Assembly (NCBI GenBank): GCA_934667425.1
Contig: CAKULV010000032.1
Coordinates: 1-39,549, forward strand
Reading direction: 5' to 3'
DNA length: 39,549 bases
DNA from: an uncultured Kiritimatiellota bacterium
Lineage (GTDB): Bacteria; Verrucomicrobiota; Kiritimatiellia; RFP12; UBA1067
This document shows, in pieces, positions 1 through 6,458 of the stretch (position 1 is the first letter of the stretch; every line of letters begins with the position of its first letter). Below the pieces are notes generated by a model. The model was not told the origin of the DNA. It searched no databases and saw only the letters and a program-made list of their open reading frames with translations. Made by a program: the position numbers and the translations under genes.

Positions 1-375
1 GCGATGTTCCGCGTTGCATTGCCGAAGGAGCAGAAGGAGGAGCGCGTGTTCGTCCTGCCGCTGGACGGCAACGGCAAGGCACTTGCCAAGCCGATTCTCG
101 TTTCAGTTGGGCACATGGACGGCACGGCAACAATTGACGCGGGCGCAATCTTCCGCGAGGCGCTGAAAGCCGGCGCGGAAGAAATCATCGTCACGCACAA
201 CCATCCCTCGGGCGACCTCACGCCCAGCAAGGCGGACATCGCGGCGACAACGAAATTGCGTGAGGCGGCAGACCTCCTCTCCGTCCCGCTCATCGACCAT
301 ATCATCCTCGGACGCGGCGGCGCATTCCGCTCGCTTGCGGAGCCATCGGGCGACATGACTGACGGAATGGAATAG
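1..375 (+). CDS. radC: RadC-family JAB/MPN domain protein, 5' end outside the window
   Basis: This is the C-terminal JAB (MPN) domain of a RadC-family protein. The zinc-binding JAMM signature H-x-H-x7-S-x-x-D is intact in the segment HNHPSGDLTPSKAD, at residues 65-78 counted from the ATG at position 4. It is followed by the typical LIDHIILG strand. The frame is open through the first base of the window. Full RadC proteins are about 220 residues with an N-terminal helix-hairpin-helix part, so I read this as the 3' part of a gene that starts upstream, although the ATG at 4 cannot be excluded as a start. RadC proteins are often carried on accessory or mobile DNA. The old DNA-repair assignment is doubtful and the substrate is unknown. 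The gene ends 25 bases before the ECF sigma factor. Confidence 0.85.
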   Translation, partial: AMFRVALPKEQKEERVFVLPLDGNGKALAKPILVSVGHMDGTATIDAGAIFREALKAGAEEIIVTHNHPSGDLTPSKADIAATTKLREAADLLSVPLIDHIILGRGGAFRSLAEPSGDMTDGME

Positions 376-400
376 AGACAACGGCGCATCAGAGAACAGC

Positions 401-1003
401 ATGAAAAAAGAGTTCACGTCGCAGAGCCTTGCCGAGGCGTTCGCGGAACACCGCGCCCGCCTCCTGTCGCTTGTCGAAAAGCGGCTGAACCCGATTCTCA
501 ACAAGCGGCTTTCACACGAGGACGTGATGCAGGAGGTCTATCTTGCGGCGGCAAAGCGTCTCCCGTACTTTGCGCAGAACGAGGACGTGCCGATCTATTT
601 CAAGCTGCGGACAGTCCTTCTCCAGACGCTCGCCGACATCGAGCGCAAGAACCTCCAGGCCGCCGGGCGCGACGCCTACAGGGAGGCCGAAGTTGGAGAC
701 GACACGACAAGCGAACGTGCGCCCGGCGCGTTGAACTGGGGCCGGTTTGCGGCGGATGTCACCTCTCCGCTTTCGCGTGTGGACCGCGACGAGCGCCATG
801 CAGTCCTTCGCGCCGCAGTCGCCTCGCTTCCCGAAAACGACCGCGTGATCATCATCCTTCGCCACTTCGACGGCATGGGCAACTCGGCGTGCGCAGCCGC
901 GCTCGGCATCGAGCCGAAGGCGGCGTCCATCCGCTACGTCCGCGCCCTTGAACGCCTGCAGCAGAAGCTCATGGAGGTCTCATGCTTCAAGAAGATGCCA
1001 TGA
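401..1003 (+). CDS. ECF-type RNA polymerase sigma factor
   Basis: This 200-residue protein has the two-domain layout of ECF sigma factors. Region 2 lies around residues 35-85 (LSHEDVMQEVYLAAAKRL, which contacts core polymerase and the -10 element). Region 4, a helix-turn-helix, lies around residues 140-190 (LPENDRVIIILRHFDGMG, then CAAALGIEPKAASIRYVRAL). It would redirect RNA polymerase to a dedicated promoter set. No anti-sigma gene is visible. Instead the stop codon overlaps the start region of a membrane Ser/Thr kinase, an arrangement known in Planctomycetes and Verrucomicrobia, where kinase and sigma factor are thought to form one signalling unit. The ribosome-binding site is weak (AGAGAAC). 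Target promoters cannot be deduced from this window. Confidence 0.85.
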   Translation: MKKEFTSQSLAEAFAEHRARLLSLVEKRLNPILNKRLSHEDVMQEVYLAAAKRLPYFAQNEDVPIYFKLRTVLLQTLADIERKNLQAAGRDAYREAEVGDDTTSERAPGALNWGRFAADVTSPLSRVDRDERHAVLRAAVASLPENDRVIIILRHFDGMGNSACAAALGIEPKAASIRYVRALERLQQKLMEVSCFKKMP

Positions 1004-2196
1004 CCGACGCGCTGCGCTCGCTCGCGGCGGAACTTGACGAGTTGGGGAGGGAGTGTCCCCACGCGCCGCCCGAAATCCCGGACTTCCAGCTGACGGACGT
1101 TCTCGGGCGCGGCGGCATGGGGACGGTCTATCTCGCGGAACAGGTCTCGCTCGGGCGCGAAGTCGCGCTCAAGGTGGTGAACACTTCGGTCGCGGCATGC
1201 GCGCCCCTCCCTGCCGAAGCGCGGACAGTCGCGCAGCTCCACCATCCCAACATTGTCCAGGTCTATGCGGCGGGCACGGCGCAAGACCAGTCGTGGTTTG
1301 CGATGGAACTCATGCGCGGCAAAACCGCGAACCGCAGCCTTTTCGCGTCAGCCGAAGATGTCGCCCGCCTTGGCGTTCAGATCGCCGAGGCGCTTTCCTA
1401 CGCCCACCATTGCGGCGTGATTCACCGCGACGTGAAGCCGTCCAACATCTTCATCGGCGAGAACGGCATGGCGAAGCTCGGCGATTTCGGGCTTGCTGCG
1501 GTCGCGACAAGCGCGGCCCTCCCACGCGGAGGCACGCGCCGCTACATGGCGCCGGAACTGCTGGACGGCTGCAAGGCGACGGAGGCAAGCGACCAGTACG
1601 CCCTTGGCGTGGCCTTGCGGGAACTTGCGCCAGACGGTGATGCCGATTTCGCCGCCATCTGCGCCAGGGCAACGGCGCCCGACCCGGCGCGCCGCTACGC
1701 GGACATGGACGCGATGCTTGACGACCTTCGCCGTTTCCTTGTCCACAGGCCCGTCGCGGCAAATCCGCCGTCGCTCTTCCGACGGTTTCGCCTCTTCGCC
1801 CGCCGCAATCCGCTTGCCGCGTCCGGCATCGTCGCCGCGTCAATTCTCCTTGCCGCATTCGTCGCCGCGCTCGCCATCGGCTACATGAAGACCTCGCGCG
1901 CACTCGCCGCGACGGAGCTGGAGGCGGCGTCCGCCGCGCAGTCGCTGGCAAAGGTCGTCGCTGAAATCGACCGGGCGGATTCGGACAAGCGCGATGCCGA
2001 GATTGTCCGCGCGCTGACGGCGGCGGAACACCTGGCGGAACGCTTCCCGGAGAATGCGGCGATTGCGGACGCCGTCGCGCGGCTGAAGGCGGCACGCGAG
2101 GCCCATCTGCGCTTCAAGGCTCGGCGCGGCGGCGCGATGCGCCTTCAGCACCGCTTCCGTCCCGCCGACCGTCCCGCGTCCCGCCGCGCGCGATAG
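982..2196 (+). CDS. Membrane-anchored Ser/Thr protein kinase (PknB/Hanks type)
   Basis: Residues 37-252 form a Hanks-type kinase domain. It has the glycine-rich loop GRGGMGTVY (42-50), the ATP lysine in VALKVV (K64), the catalytic loop HRDVKPSN (D150), the magnesium motif DFG (168-170) and APE-type RYMAPE (187-192). A single membrane helix spans about 277-300. After it comes a helical extracytoplasmic tail of about 80 residues. The gene overlaps the ECF sigma factor: the ATG at 982 has GGAGG 4 bases upstream, and an in-frame ATG at 1000 forms a classic ATGA overlap with the sigma stop, so either could be the true start. Two oddities stand out. The C-lobe is shortened after DQYALGVALREL, and the last 25 residues are rich in Arg and Pro, suggesting an altered or truncated end. 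It probably works with the sigma factor. Confidence 0.88.
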   Translation: MLQEDAMTDALRSLAAELDELGRECPHAPPEIPDFQLTDVLGRGGMGTVYLAEQVSLGREVALKVVNTSVAACAPLPAEARTVAQLHHPNIVQVYAAGTAQDQSWFAMELMRGKTANRSLFASAEDVARLGVQIAEALSYAHHCGVIHRDVKPSNIFIGENGMAKLGDFGLAAVATSAALPRGGTRRYMAPELLDGCKATEASDQYALGVALRELAPDGDADFAAICARATAPDPARRYADMDAMLDDLRRFLVHRPVAANPPSLFRRFRLFARRNPLAASGIVAASILLAAFVAALAIGYMKTSRALAATELEAASAAQSLAKVVAEIDRADSDKRDAEIVRALTAAEHLAERFPENAAIADAVARLKAAREAHLRFKARRGGAMRLQHRFRPADRPASRRAR

Positions 2197-2218
2197 CTTG
2201 CTTCTGGGCGCGATCCCT

Positions 2219-3169
2219 TCATTTCGTCTCGCGCACGAGGCGGATCGTCACGTTGGGATAGCCCCTGGCGCCGCCGCGAGAAGTGGCTTTCGCCTCGGTG
2301 CGGCAGTCGGTGCGCTTGGCGTCGAACGCGCCGCCCTTGACTGCGTTCTTCCCGTCGCCGCGCTTGGTTGCCGTCCACTCCCAGCAGTTGCCCCAGAAGT
2401 CGATGCCGCCGGAAGCGCCTTTCGTCTGCGCGAACGCATCTACGGGGCGGATCGAATCGCCTGCCCCACAATTGAAGTCGGCATCCTTCGGCATGTGCCC
2501 GGCGGCGAGTTCCCATTCCTCTTCCGTCGGGAGGCGGTAGGTGTGCGCCGGATCGCGCTCGCCGAGCCACGTGCAGTATTTTGCCGCGTCCTCGACGGAT
2601 ACGTTCGTCACGGGGTGCTTCTCCGTTCCCTCTGCGGCCGGCTTCCCCGTGAACTTGGCGTAGTCCTCGTTCGTGACGGGCGCGTATGCGACCGAGACGT
2701 TTTTCGCCGCGCCGAGGAGCGGAAGGTAGCCGGCGGTCGCGGGGCGACGCGCCCTGCCGCGAAATCGCGAATCGGTGAACCGCGCCATCGTCTGGTCGAC
2801 GCGGTGTTCGCGGTTGGCGATCATCTCGTCCACGATCTCCTGCATCTCGTCCACCTTCGACTGGTGCCGGGCGGTGCGCTTCAGCTCCTCCAGCTTCGCC
2901 TTCTTGCGCTTGACGATGTTGTCGTAGTTGATTGCGCATTGCTTGCGCAGGGCGGCGCGGTTCTCATCCGTCGGATTGCGGTGGTATGCCGAAATGAGGC
3001 GTTTCGTCTCGTCGTTGAGCTGTGGACGTTCCTTTTCCACGGTTGTGGAGAACCGGTGCAGTTTCGCATCCGGATTCTCCCTCATGCGCCGTCCCATCCC
3101 CTGTCGGCCCTGTGCGAACGCGGCAAGCCCGAGAAGAGCGGTTGCGCAGATGATGATTGTCTTGTCCAT
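2219..3169 (-). CDS. Secreted SUMF1/formylglycine-generating-enzyme-like protein
   Basis: The 316-residue product starts with a signal peptide (residues 1-20, ending AAFAQG). A charged helical region follows (about 30-135, rich in Lys, Glu and Arg). The C-terminal SUMF1/FGE-sulfatase-like fold (about 158-316) shows the family hallmarks PVTNVSVEDAAKYCTWL, YRLPTEEEWELAA and DFWGNCWEWT, plus a conserved end. The domain is shorter than in true formylglycine-generating enzymes and I see no paired active-site cysteines, so a binding or structural role is more likely than sulfatase activation. The start at 3169 is chosen because the signal peptide begins there and AAAGGAAG precedes it; longer upstream frames read noise. 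It converges with the kinase gene, 22 bases apart. SUMF1-like proteins often accompany Ser/Thr kinases in these phyla, but a partnership here is inferred. Confidence 0.8.
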   Translation of the reverse strand: MDKTIIICATALLGLAAFAQGRQGMGRRMRENPDAKLHRFSTTVEKERPQLNDETKRLISAYHRNPTDENRAALRKQCAINYDNIVKRKKAKLEELKRTARHQSKVDEMQEIVDEMIANREHRVDQTMARFTDSRFRGRARRPATAGYLPLLGAAKNVSVAYAPVTNEDYAKFTGKPAAEGTEKHPVTNVSVEDAAKYCTWLGERDPAHTYRLPTEEEWELAAGHMPKDADFNCGAGDSIRPVDAFAQTKGASGGIDFWGNCWEWTATKRGDGKNAVKGGAFDAKRTDCRTEAKATSRGGARGYPNVTIRLVRETK

Positions 3170-3325
3170 GGTCGTCTTCCTTTCTGTTTTGCGGAGGCAG
3201 CAGCGCCGTCCAAGGACAAAGAACGCGATCAGCCGCGAAAATCTACAAATGCTCTGCCCGTTCCGCGAATACTCTTGCGCGGTTGAGGGGGCATCGGGAG
3301 ACGGAGAACAGGCCCAACTCGGAAA

Positions 3326-3387
3326 GACGGGCGTGAAAGGGGAGGCTGAGTAGCGCGGAGCGAACCTCCCGACAGCCTCCGCCCGTC
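3326..3387 (-). terminator. Large two-part hairpin downstream of the DUF3990/DUF3791 operon
   Basis: Outer arms GACGGGC (3326-3332) and GCCCGTC (3381-3387) enclose inner arms GGAGGCTG (3341-3348) and CAGCCTCC (3373-3380). Read on the minus strand it lies just after the last small gene of the operon and is followed by only a short T run. It may be a terminator for that operon or a structured element in the upstream region of the SUMF1-like gene. Confidence 0.4.
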
Positions 3388-3398
3388 CGTTCTTACGA

Positions 3399-3602
3399 TC
3401 ACGCCCCTTGGCGGGCGATGTAGGAGTCGATGTCGTCAAACACGAGCTTTTCGCCCATCGTGTGGAAGGCGCCGAAATACGTTCGGATGTAATCGTAGAC
3501 ATTGTAGCGCGAGAACAAATCGGCGACCTGTTTCCCCGTCAGCTTCTTCTCGCGTCGGTACAGTTCCATGCAGAAGACCATGTACGCACCTTCCGCGCTC
3601 AT
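3399..3602 (-). CDS. DUF3791 family small protein, probable antitoxin-side partner
   Basis: A 67-residue protein with the DUF3791 signature: an N-terminal helix (MVFCMELYRREKKLTGKQV), then DLFSRYNVYDYI and a C-terminal VFDDIDSYI. The start at 3602 forms an ATGA overlap with the stop of the upstream gene, so translation is probably coupled. It is the third gene of a three-gene operon with a DUF3990 protein first. The family has no established biochemical function that I can name. Its constant pairing with DUF3990 makes an antitoxin or accessory role the natural guess. A longer frame reading upstream from 3866 is only the shadow of the neighbouring gene. Confidence 0.75.
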   Translation of the reverse strand: MSAEGAYMVFCMELYRREKKLTGKQVADLFSRYNVYDYIRTYFGAFHTMGEKLVFDDIDSYIARQGA

Positions 3603-3844
3603 CAGCCGGCCTCCTCTGGGAATGTGATTCTGCCGTTCTCCCGCTCCTGCCGATACAGTTCGCAGAGCGTCTGGGGGGAATAATGCCACAGCTTCAGTTT
3701 CTCGTCCGCCAGTTTCTCGAAGAGTCTCGACCTGAAGAACCGCGAAGTCGCCTCGTTCTCGGAAACGCCGTCGGCCTCCGCCACGCACTGGACGACGGAC
3801 GGCAAGAAGACCGCAAGGAATGCGCCATACTGCCTTTCGTTCAT
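3602..3844 (-). CDS. Small helical protein, DUF3791-like, middle gene of the DUF3990 operon
   Basis: This 80-residue predicted helical protein ends in the pattern LYRQERENGRITFPEEAG, preceded by EKLADEKLKLWHYSPQTLCE. That pattern resembles the second type of DUF3791-like partner often found beside DUF3990 proteins. It starts at the ATG overlapping the stop of the DUF3990 gene (bases 3841-3844) and its own stop overlaps the next start (3602), so all three genes form one translationally coupled unit. The family call rests on pattern memory rather than a profile search. Function is unknown; a partner or antitoxin of the DUF3990 protein is plausible. Confidence 0.65.
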   Translation of the reverse strand: MNERQYGAFLAVFLPSVVQCVAEADGVSENEATSRFFRSRLFEKLADEKLKLWHYSPQTLCELYRQERENGRITFPEEAG

Positions 3845-4329
3845 CCGCAGACCTCGCTTCCCTCAAACTTTAGCATCCGCAAAGCCTCCGTATCGGAAAA
3901 CACAACCTGATTGAAGAGTTCCTTTACCTTGAATCTCGCAATTGCTTCAGCCTGTGAGAGTTCCCCCATCATGTACAGCTGGATCGTGCGATAGACATTG
4001 TCATTTGCGACAGGCCCGTACTTGATGGCGTAATCAGGGCCGTCATAATGTCCATTGCGATTGGCGACGACAAAATCAAGCCAAGCCTGGTCAGGCGCAT
4101 CGAAACGAATCGTGTCGTCTCGCTCAAACGCCGCCTTTTCGTCGAACGAATAGCGGTTCAGCGTCGCGACACCTCTGCCGTCATTCCGATCAACGACTTT
4201 ACGCGCAAATTCGATCGCCTGATTGCGGTTCAATGTCGTGTAGAATCCAGGGCCAAAGTCGAGCGTCCGAATCGGACGAATCAACTTCGGCTCGCGAACT
4301 TCCATATTACTGCCATGATAGACAATCAT
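3841..4329 (-). CDS. DUF3990 protein, probable ADP-ribosyltransferase-fold toxin
   Basis: A 162-residue protein opening with MIVYHGS, then LDFGPGFYTT (residues 23-32) and QAIEFA (37-42). This layout is typical of DUF3990 and resembles the NAD-binding core of ADP-ribosyltransferases (H/Y-rich first strand, then a G-x-G-F-Y-x-T segment). Catalytic activity is an inference from fold resemblance. The start at 4329 is preferred because GAGGA lies 6-7 bases upstream; the ATG at 4335 directly abuts that site. An extended -10 box (TGGTATACT) lies just upstream. Two small genes follow with ATGA overlaps, as in a toxin-antitoxin operon. Base composition is more AT-rich than the core genes, which fits horizontal acquisition. 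Confidence 0.75.
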   Translation of the reverse strand: MIVYHGSNMEVREPKLIRPIRTLDFGPGFYTTLNRNQAIEFARKVVDRNDGRGVATLNRYSFDEKAAFERDDTIRFDAPDQAWLDFVVANRNGHYDGPDYAIKYGPVANDNVYRTIQLYMMGELSQAEAIARFKVKELFNQVVFSDTEALRMLKFEGSEVCG

Positions 4330-4338
4330 GTTCATTCC

Positions 4339-4707
4339 TCAATAACGCGGGCAGTATACCAAATTTCTGTTGTCATGGGGGCATGTCGTCTCCATTCGCC
4401 CGGGCATAGGCCGCTCTGTGTCAAAGCCTGTAATGGCACAAGGCAACAAAGTTTTATTAAAGTTGCCGAAGAATGCGTCGCGTTTCACGAACTGTTCGGA
4501 CGGTAATCTTGTCCGTCGAAAGATAGCCACAAGAGAATCGCCAAAACGGGCATCGTAAAAATGCCTTTCGCCATTCTTCTCAAGAACATTCTCAATATCG
4601 ACATTTGGTGACTGAGAAAAGACCTGTAACCATCCGTCCCGCCAGTCAGACTCATCCTCCCACCATTCGTCGCACCGTTCGCCGGATTCATGAGCCCAAT
4701 AATGATT
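4339..4707 (-). pseudogene. Open frame without a start codon, probable remnant of an unidentified gene
   Basis: Reading the minus strand, the frame from 4707 to the stop at 4339 is open for about 120 codons and looks protein-like: an acidic Trp-rich stretch (CDEWWEDESDWRDGW), then VDIENVLEKNGERHFYDARF and RRTRLPSEQFVKRDAFFGNF. It has no ATG, GTG or TTG until a GTG at 4530, and that GTG has no ribosome-binding site. It starts directly after the CoiA-like gene but in another frame, and stop codons in both frames at 4710-4717 prevent a single frameshift from joining them. I read it as the 3' remnant of a decayed gene or of a longer CoiA-like neighbour. I do not recognise the family. The rest of 4336-4714 holds only the DUF3990 promoter. 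Confidence 0.35.
4353..4361 (-). promoter_or_regulatory. Extended -10 promoter of the DUF3990 operon
   Basis: On the minus strand TGG-TATACT (4361 to 4353) is an extended -10 element about 24 bases before the chosen DUF3990 start. No convincing -35 was seen, which is acceptable for TGn-type promoters. The same TGG-TATA(A/C)T form recurs at several other promoters in this window. Confidence 0.5.
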
Positions 4708-4714
4708 TTAGGCT

Positions 4715-5704
4715 TCAAAACCGACGAACGTTTCCACTCCGATACTCATAACGCCTTAGATTATCGATAGGAGACAATCCGCCGTCGCCCCCTGATACGT
4801 AAACGATAGCATTTGCCCCGACCATATAATTTGTTTCTGGCACTACTTCAAGTGCCAACTTACCATACGGCATTCCTTGTTGGCGTTGGTACGCCTTGGC
4901 ATAAGCATCTTTCAGCATCTTGTGCATACGCACTTTTTCCTGCTTTCGCGCCTCTTCTTCTCGTTTGACAGCTTCATATTGCGCCATAAGTTCGGACTCG
5001 CTGAACCGAAATGCATCTTGATTGTCTTTTAATTCCTTTATTAGAACATCGCGTTTAAACCATTGGCAAAGCGCATACTCAGAATTACGTCCTCTCTGCG
5101 GCAACACATAGAGAAGATTTATATCCGTGCCATAATCAAAGACAATACCAACATTGCGTCGAATCCATAATTTCGGGAGAACCTTATCATCCGAGGTGAG
5201 CCTCCAATATCCGCCTTTGTCAAATGGTGGTTTTAGACAAGGAACAAATCGATTGGTTCCTTGGGTTTTGGCAAGTCGTGTGCGGTTTTGTTTGCCGCTG
5301 GCATCAACAATCCAAACCATGCCGCCTTTTGAACCGTAAAACCGTTCACGACTGGATTGTTCGTTTTCGTTAATATGCGAATGTTGAAACTCAATGACGA
5401 ACTCTTTGCCGACGACAGCGTCTGCGCGATTATGTTCACCTGTGACAGGGTCAATGCCCATGTCAACTTCGATGTTCTCGAATTGCGATTTCCAGGAGAG
5501 ATGCCATTCCGTCTCGCCGTCAGAACATCCGCAGTTACCTTTTCGCCTGTGCCGAAAATGCGGGACGCGGATGCCACGTCCAATCACAAGTTCAAGCTCA
5601 GGATGTTCACACAGGCTGTCTCTGCAACGAAAAGAAAATCCTTTGTCTTTGAGTTCTGCGCTCGCCCTAACAATCTCACCATTAGTAGCCGATGCCGTCA
5701 GCAT
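4715..5704 (-). CDS. CoiA-like nuclease-domain protein
   Basis: This 329-residue protein has the CoiA-like layout. The N-terminal part (MLTASATNGEIVRASAEL) is followed by cysteines near residues 27 and 32 and HFRHRRKGNCGC around 49-60. A PD-(D/E)XK-like core carries ETEWHLSWK (64-72), RADAV (93-97, D95) and FVIEFQHS (102-109, E105 and Q107), then WIVDASGKQNR. The C-terminal third is charged and possibly coiled. CoiA is linked to competence in Firmicutes, but CoiA-like proteins are widespread on accessory DNA, so a nuclease in a mobile or defence setting is equally likely. The ATG at 5704 matches the family start, though the nearest AAAGGA is about 17 bases upstream. An extended -10 (TGA-TATAAT) lies further upstream, divergent from the DUF4160 promoter. 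The region is AT-rich compared with the core genes. Confidence 0.72.
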   Translation of the reverse strand: MLTASATNGEIVRASAELKDKGFSFRCRDSLCEHPELELVIGRGIRVPHFRHRRKGNCGCSDGETEWHLSWKSQFENIEVDMGIDPVTGEHNRADAVVGKEFVIEFQHSHINENEQSSRERFYGSKGGMVWIVDASGKQNRTRLAKTQGTNRFVPCLKPPFDKGGYWRLTSDDKVLPKLWIRRNVGIVFDYGTDINLLYVLPQRGRNSEYALCQWFKRDVLIKELKDNQDAFRFSESELMAQYEAVKREEEARKQEKVRMHKMLKDAYAKAYQRQQGMPYGKLALEVVPETNYMVGANAIVYVSGGDGGLSPIDNLRRYEYRSGNVRRF

Positions 5705-5742
5705 ATTTTGTTTTGTTGAAATCCTTTCACGTCTTCGTTTTT

Positions 5743-5800
5743 GAATTATATCATTTTCCCATTGTGATTTGGCCGATTCTGCACATATTTGGTATAATTC
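5743..5800. promoter_or_regulatory. Divergent promoter pair with mirrored TATAATTC boxes
   Basis: GAATTATA at 5743-5750 (minus-strand -10 TATAAT with TGA extension, driving the CoiA-like gene) and TATAATTC at 5793-5800 (plus-strand -10 with TGG extension, driving DUF4160) are exact inverted copies 42 bases apart. The plus-strand box has a partial -35, TTGGCC at 5769-5774, 18 bases upstream. Confidence 0.6.
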
Positions 5801-5821
5801 TAAGCATTGAAAGGAGTGCGT

Positions 5822-6055
5822 ATGCCTATTGCAGTCGAACGGGAGGGTTATAAATTTTATTTCTACTCGAACGAACACCAGCCAATTCATGTTCATGCAA
5901 GAAATGGATCTGGTCGGGCAAAGTTCGATGTTTCTGACGGCGTTGAGCTCGTCGAATCAAAAGGCATGAAAGTCCAAGAACTTCGTCGCGCACAGGAAAT
6001 CGCCGAAGAAGAGGTCGAGGTTATCAGGAGAAAATGGCATGAATACTTTGGATAA
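5822..6055 (+). CDS. DUF4160 domain protein
   Basis: A 77-residue protein with the DUF4160 hallmark: a short beta-hairpin (EGYKFYFYSNE) followed by the histidine cluster HQPIHVHARNGSGRAKFDV, then a helical end. The ATG at 5822 is chosen because AAGGAG lies 6 bases upstream; the in-frame ATG at 5807 precedes that site. A TGG-TATAAT promoter lies just upstream. The gene overlaps the following DUF2442 gene by 17 bases, a pairing seen in many bacteria and often annotated as a putative toxin-antitoxin module. The histidine cluster suggests metal binding. The biochemical role is not established. Confidence 0.8.
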   Translation: MPIAVEREGYKFYFYSNEHQPIHVHARNGSGRAKFDVSDGVELVESKGMKVQELRRAQEIAEEEVEVIRRKWHEYFG

Positions 6056-6308
6056 GAAGATTTCGCTTCCACTTGCGCATTACAGCAAGGGACGAATCTT
6101 TGTGTCGCTCCCGCACGGCGTTGACTTCTCGTTCCCGATTGTCGGCAACTGGCGGCTTGAACAGGCAACACAGGGACAGCTTGAAAACATTGAAGTCGAT
6201 GAAGACGGGCTTCACTGGCCAGATCTCGACGAGGACCTTTCATTTGAAGGGCTACTTCACGGCGATTATGGGCAGTTTGTGCGTCGCCCGGCGATTGCCT
6301 GTTTGTGA
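6039..6308 (+). CDS. DUF2442 domain protein, partner of DUF4160
   Basis: An 89-residue protein with the DUF2442 layout: a hydrophobic strand region (GRIFVSLPHGVDFSFPIV), then LENIEVDEDGLHWPDLDEDLSFEGLL, where the WPxLDEDLS-like segment is the recognisable family core. AGGAG lies 9 bases before the ATG, inside the DUF4160 gene. The pair is probably co-translated. It may act as the regulatory or antitoxin half of a two-gene module, but this is inference from pairing only. The gene ends where the AT-rich stretch gives way to GC-rich DNA. Confidence 0.75.
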   Translation: MNTLDKKISLPLAHYSKGRIFVSLPHGVDFSFPIVGNWRLEQATQGQLENIEVDEDGLHWPDLDEDLSFEGLLHGDYGQFVRRPAIACL

Positions 6309-6383
6309 AAAACTGCCCAGTAACCTGAAAAGCCTTGTCGCCGCGCTTTTCCTCGCGTTTGGGCCTTCCCGCGTCCCGGCGGC

Positions 6384-6412
6384 GGCAGGCGGATCCTGCC
6401 ATTTGGTATAAT
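6384..6412 (+). promoter_or_regulatory. Promoter of the flavoprotein gene with a dyad over the -35 position
   Basis: TGG-TATAAT (-10 at 6407-6412) is preceded by the inverted repeat GGCAGG-CGGAT-CCTGCC (6384-6400). The left arm occupies the place of a -35 box (17-base spacing). A regulator binding the dyad would compete with polymerase. The repeat could instead be a weak terminator of the DUF4160-DUF2442 operon, but no T run follows it. Confidence 0.45.
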
Positions 6413-6458
6413 GATAGCCCATAGTCCAATTAAAAGCGAGAACGAAGGAGGAGAACAG

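Noticed and set aside
2198..3286. Plus-strand frame opposite the SUMF1-like gene, possibly a continuation of the kinase after a frameshift
   Set aside because: It has no recognisable domain and lies antisense to a gene with a signal peptide, ribosome-binding site and family motifs. A kinase frameshift cannot be excluded but would not create a meaningful extension.
4485..4718. 77-codon minus-strand frame just after the CoiA-like gene
   Set aside because: Basic and Met-rich with no motif or ribosome-binding site; it overlaps a more protein-like frame in another phase.
6411..6413. ATG as start of the flavoprotein gene
   Set aside because: It overlaps the -10 box; the GTG at 6459 has AAGGAGG at ideal spacing and matches the family N-terminus.
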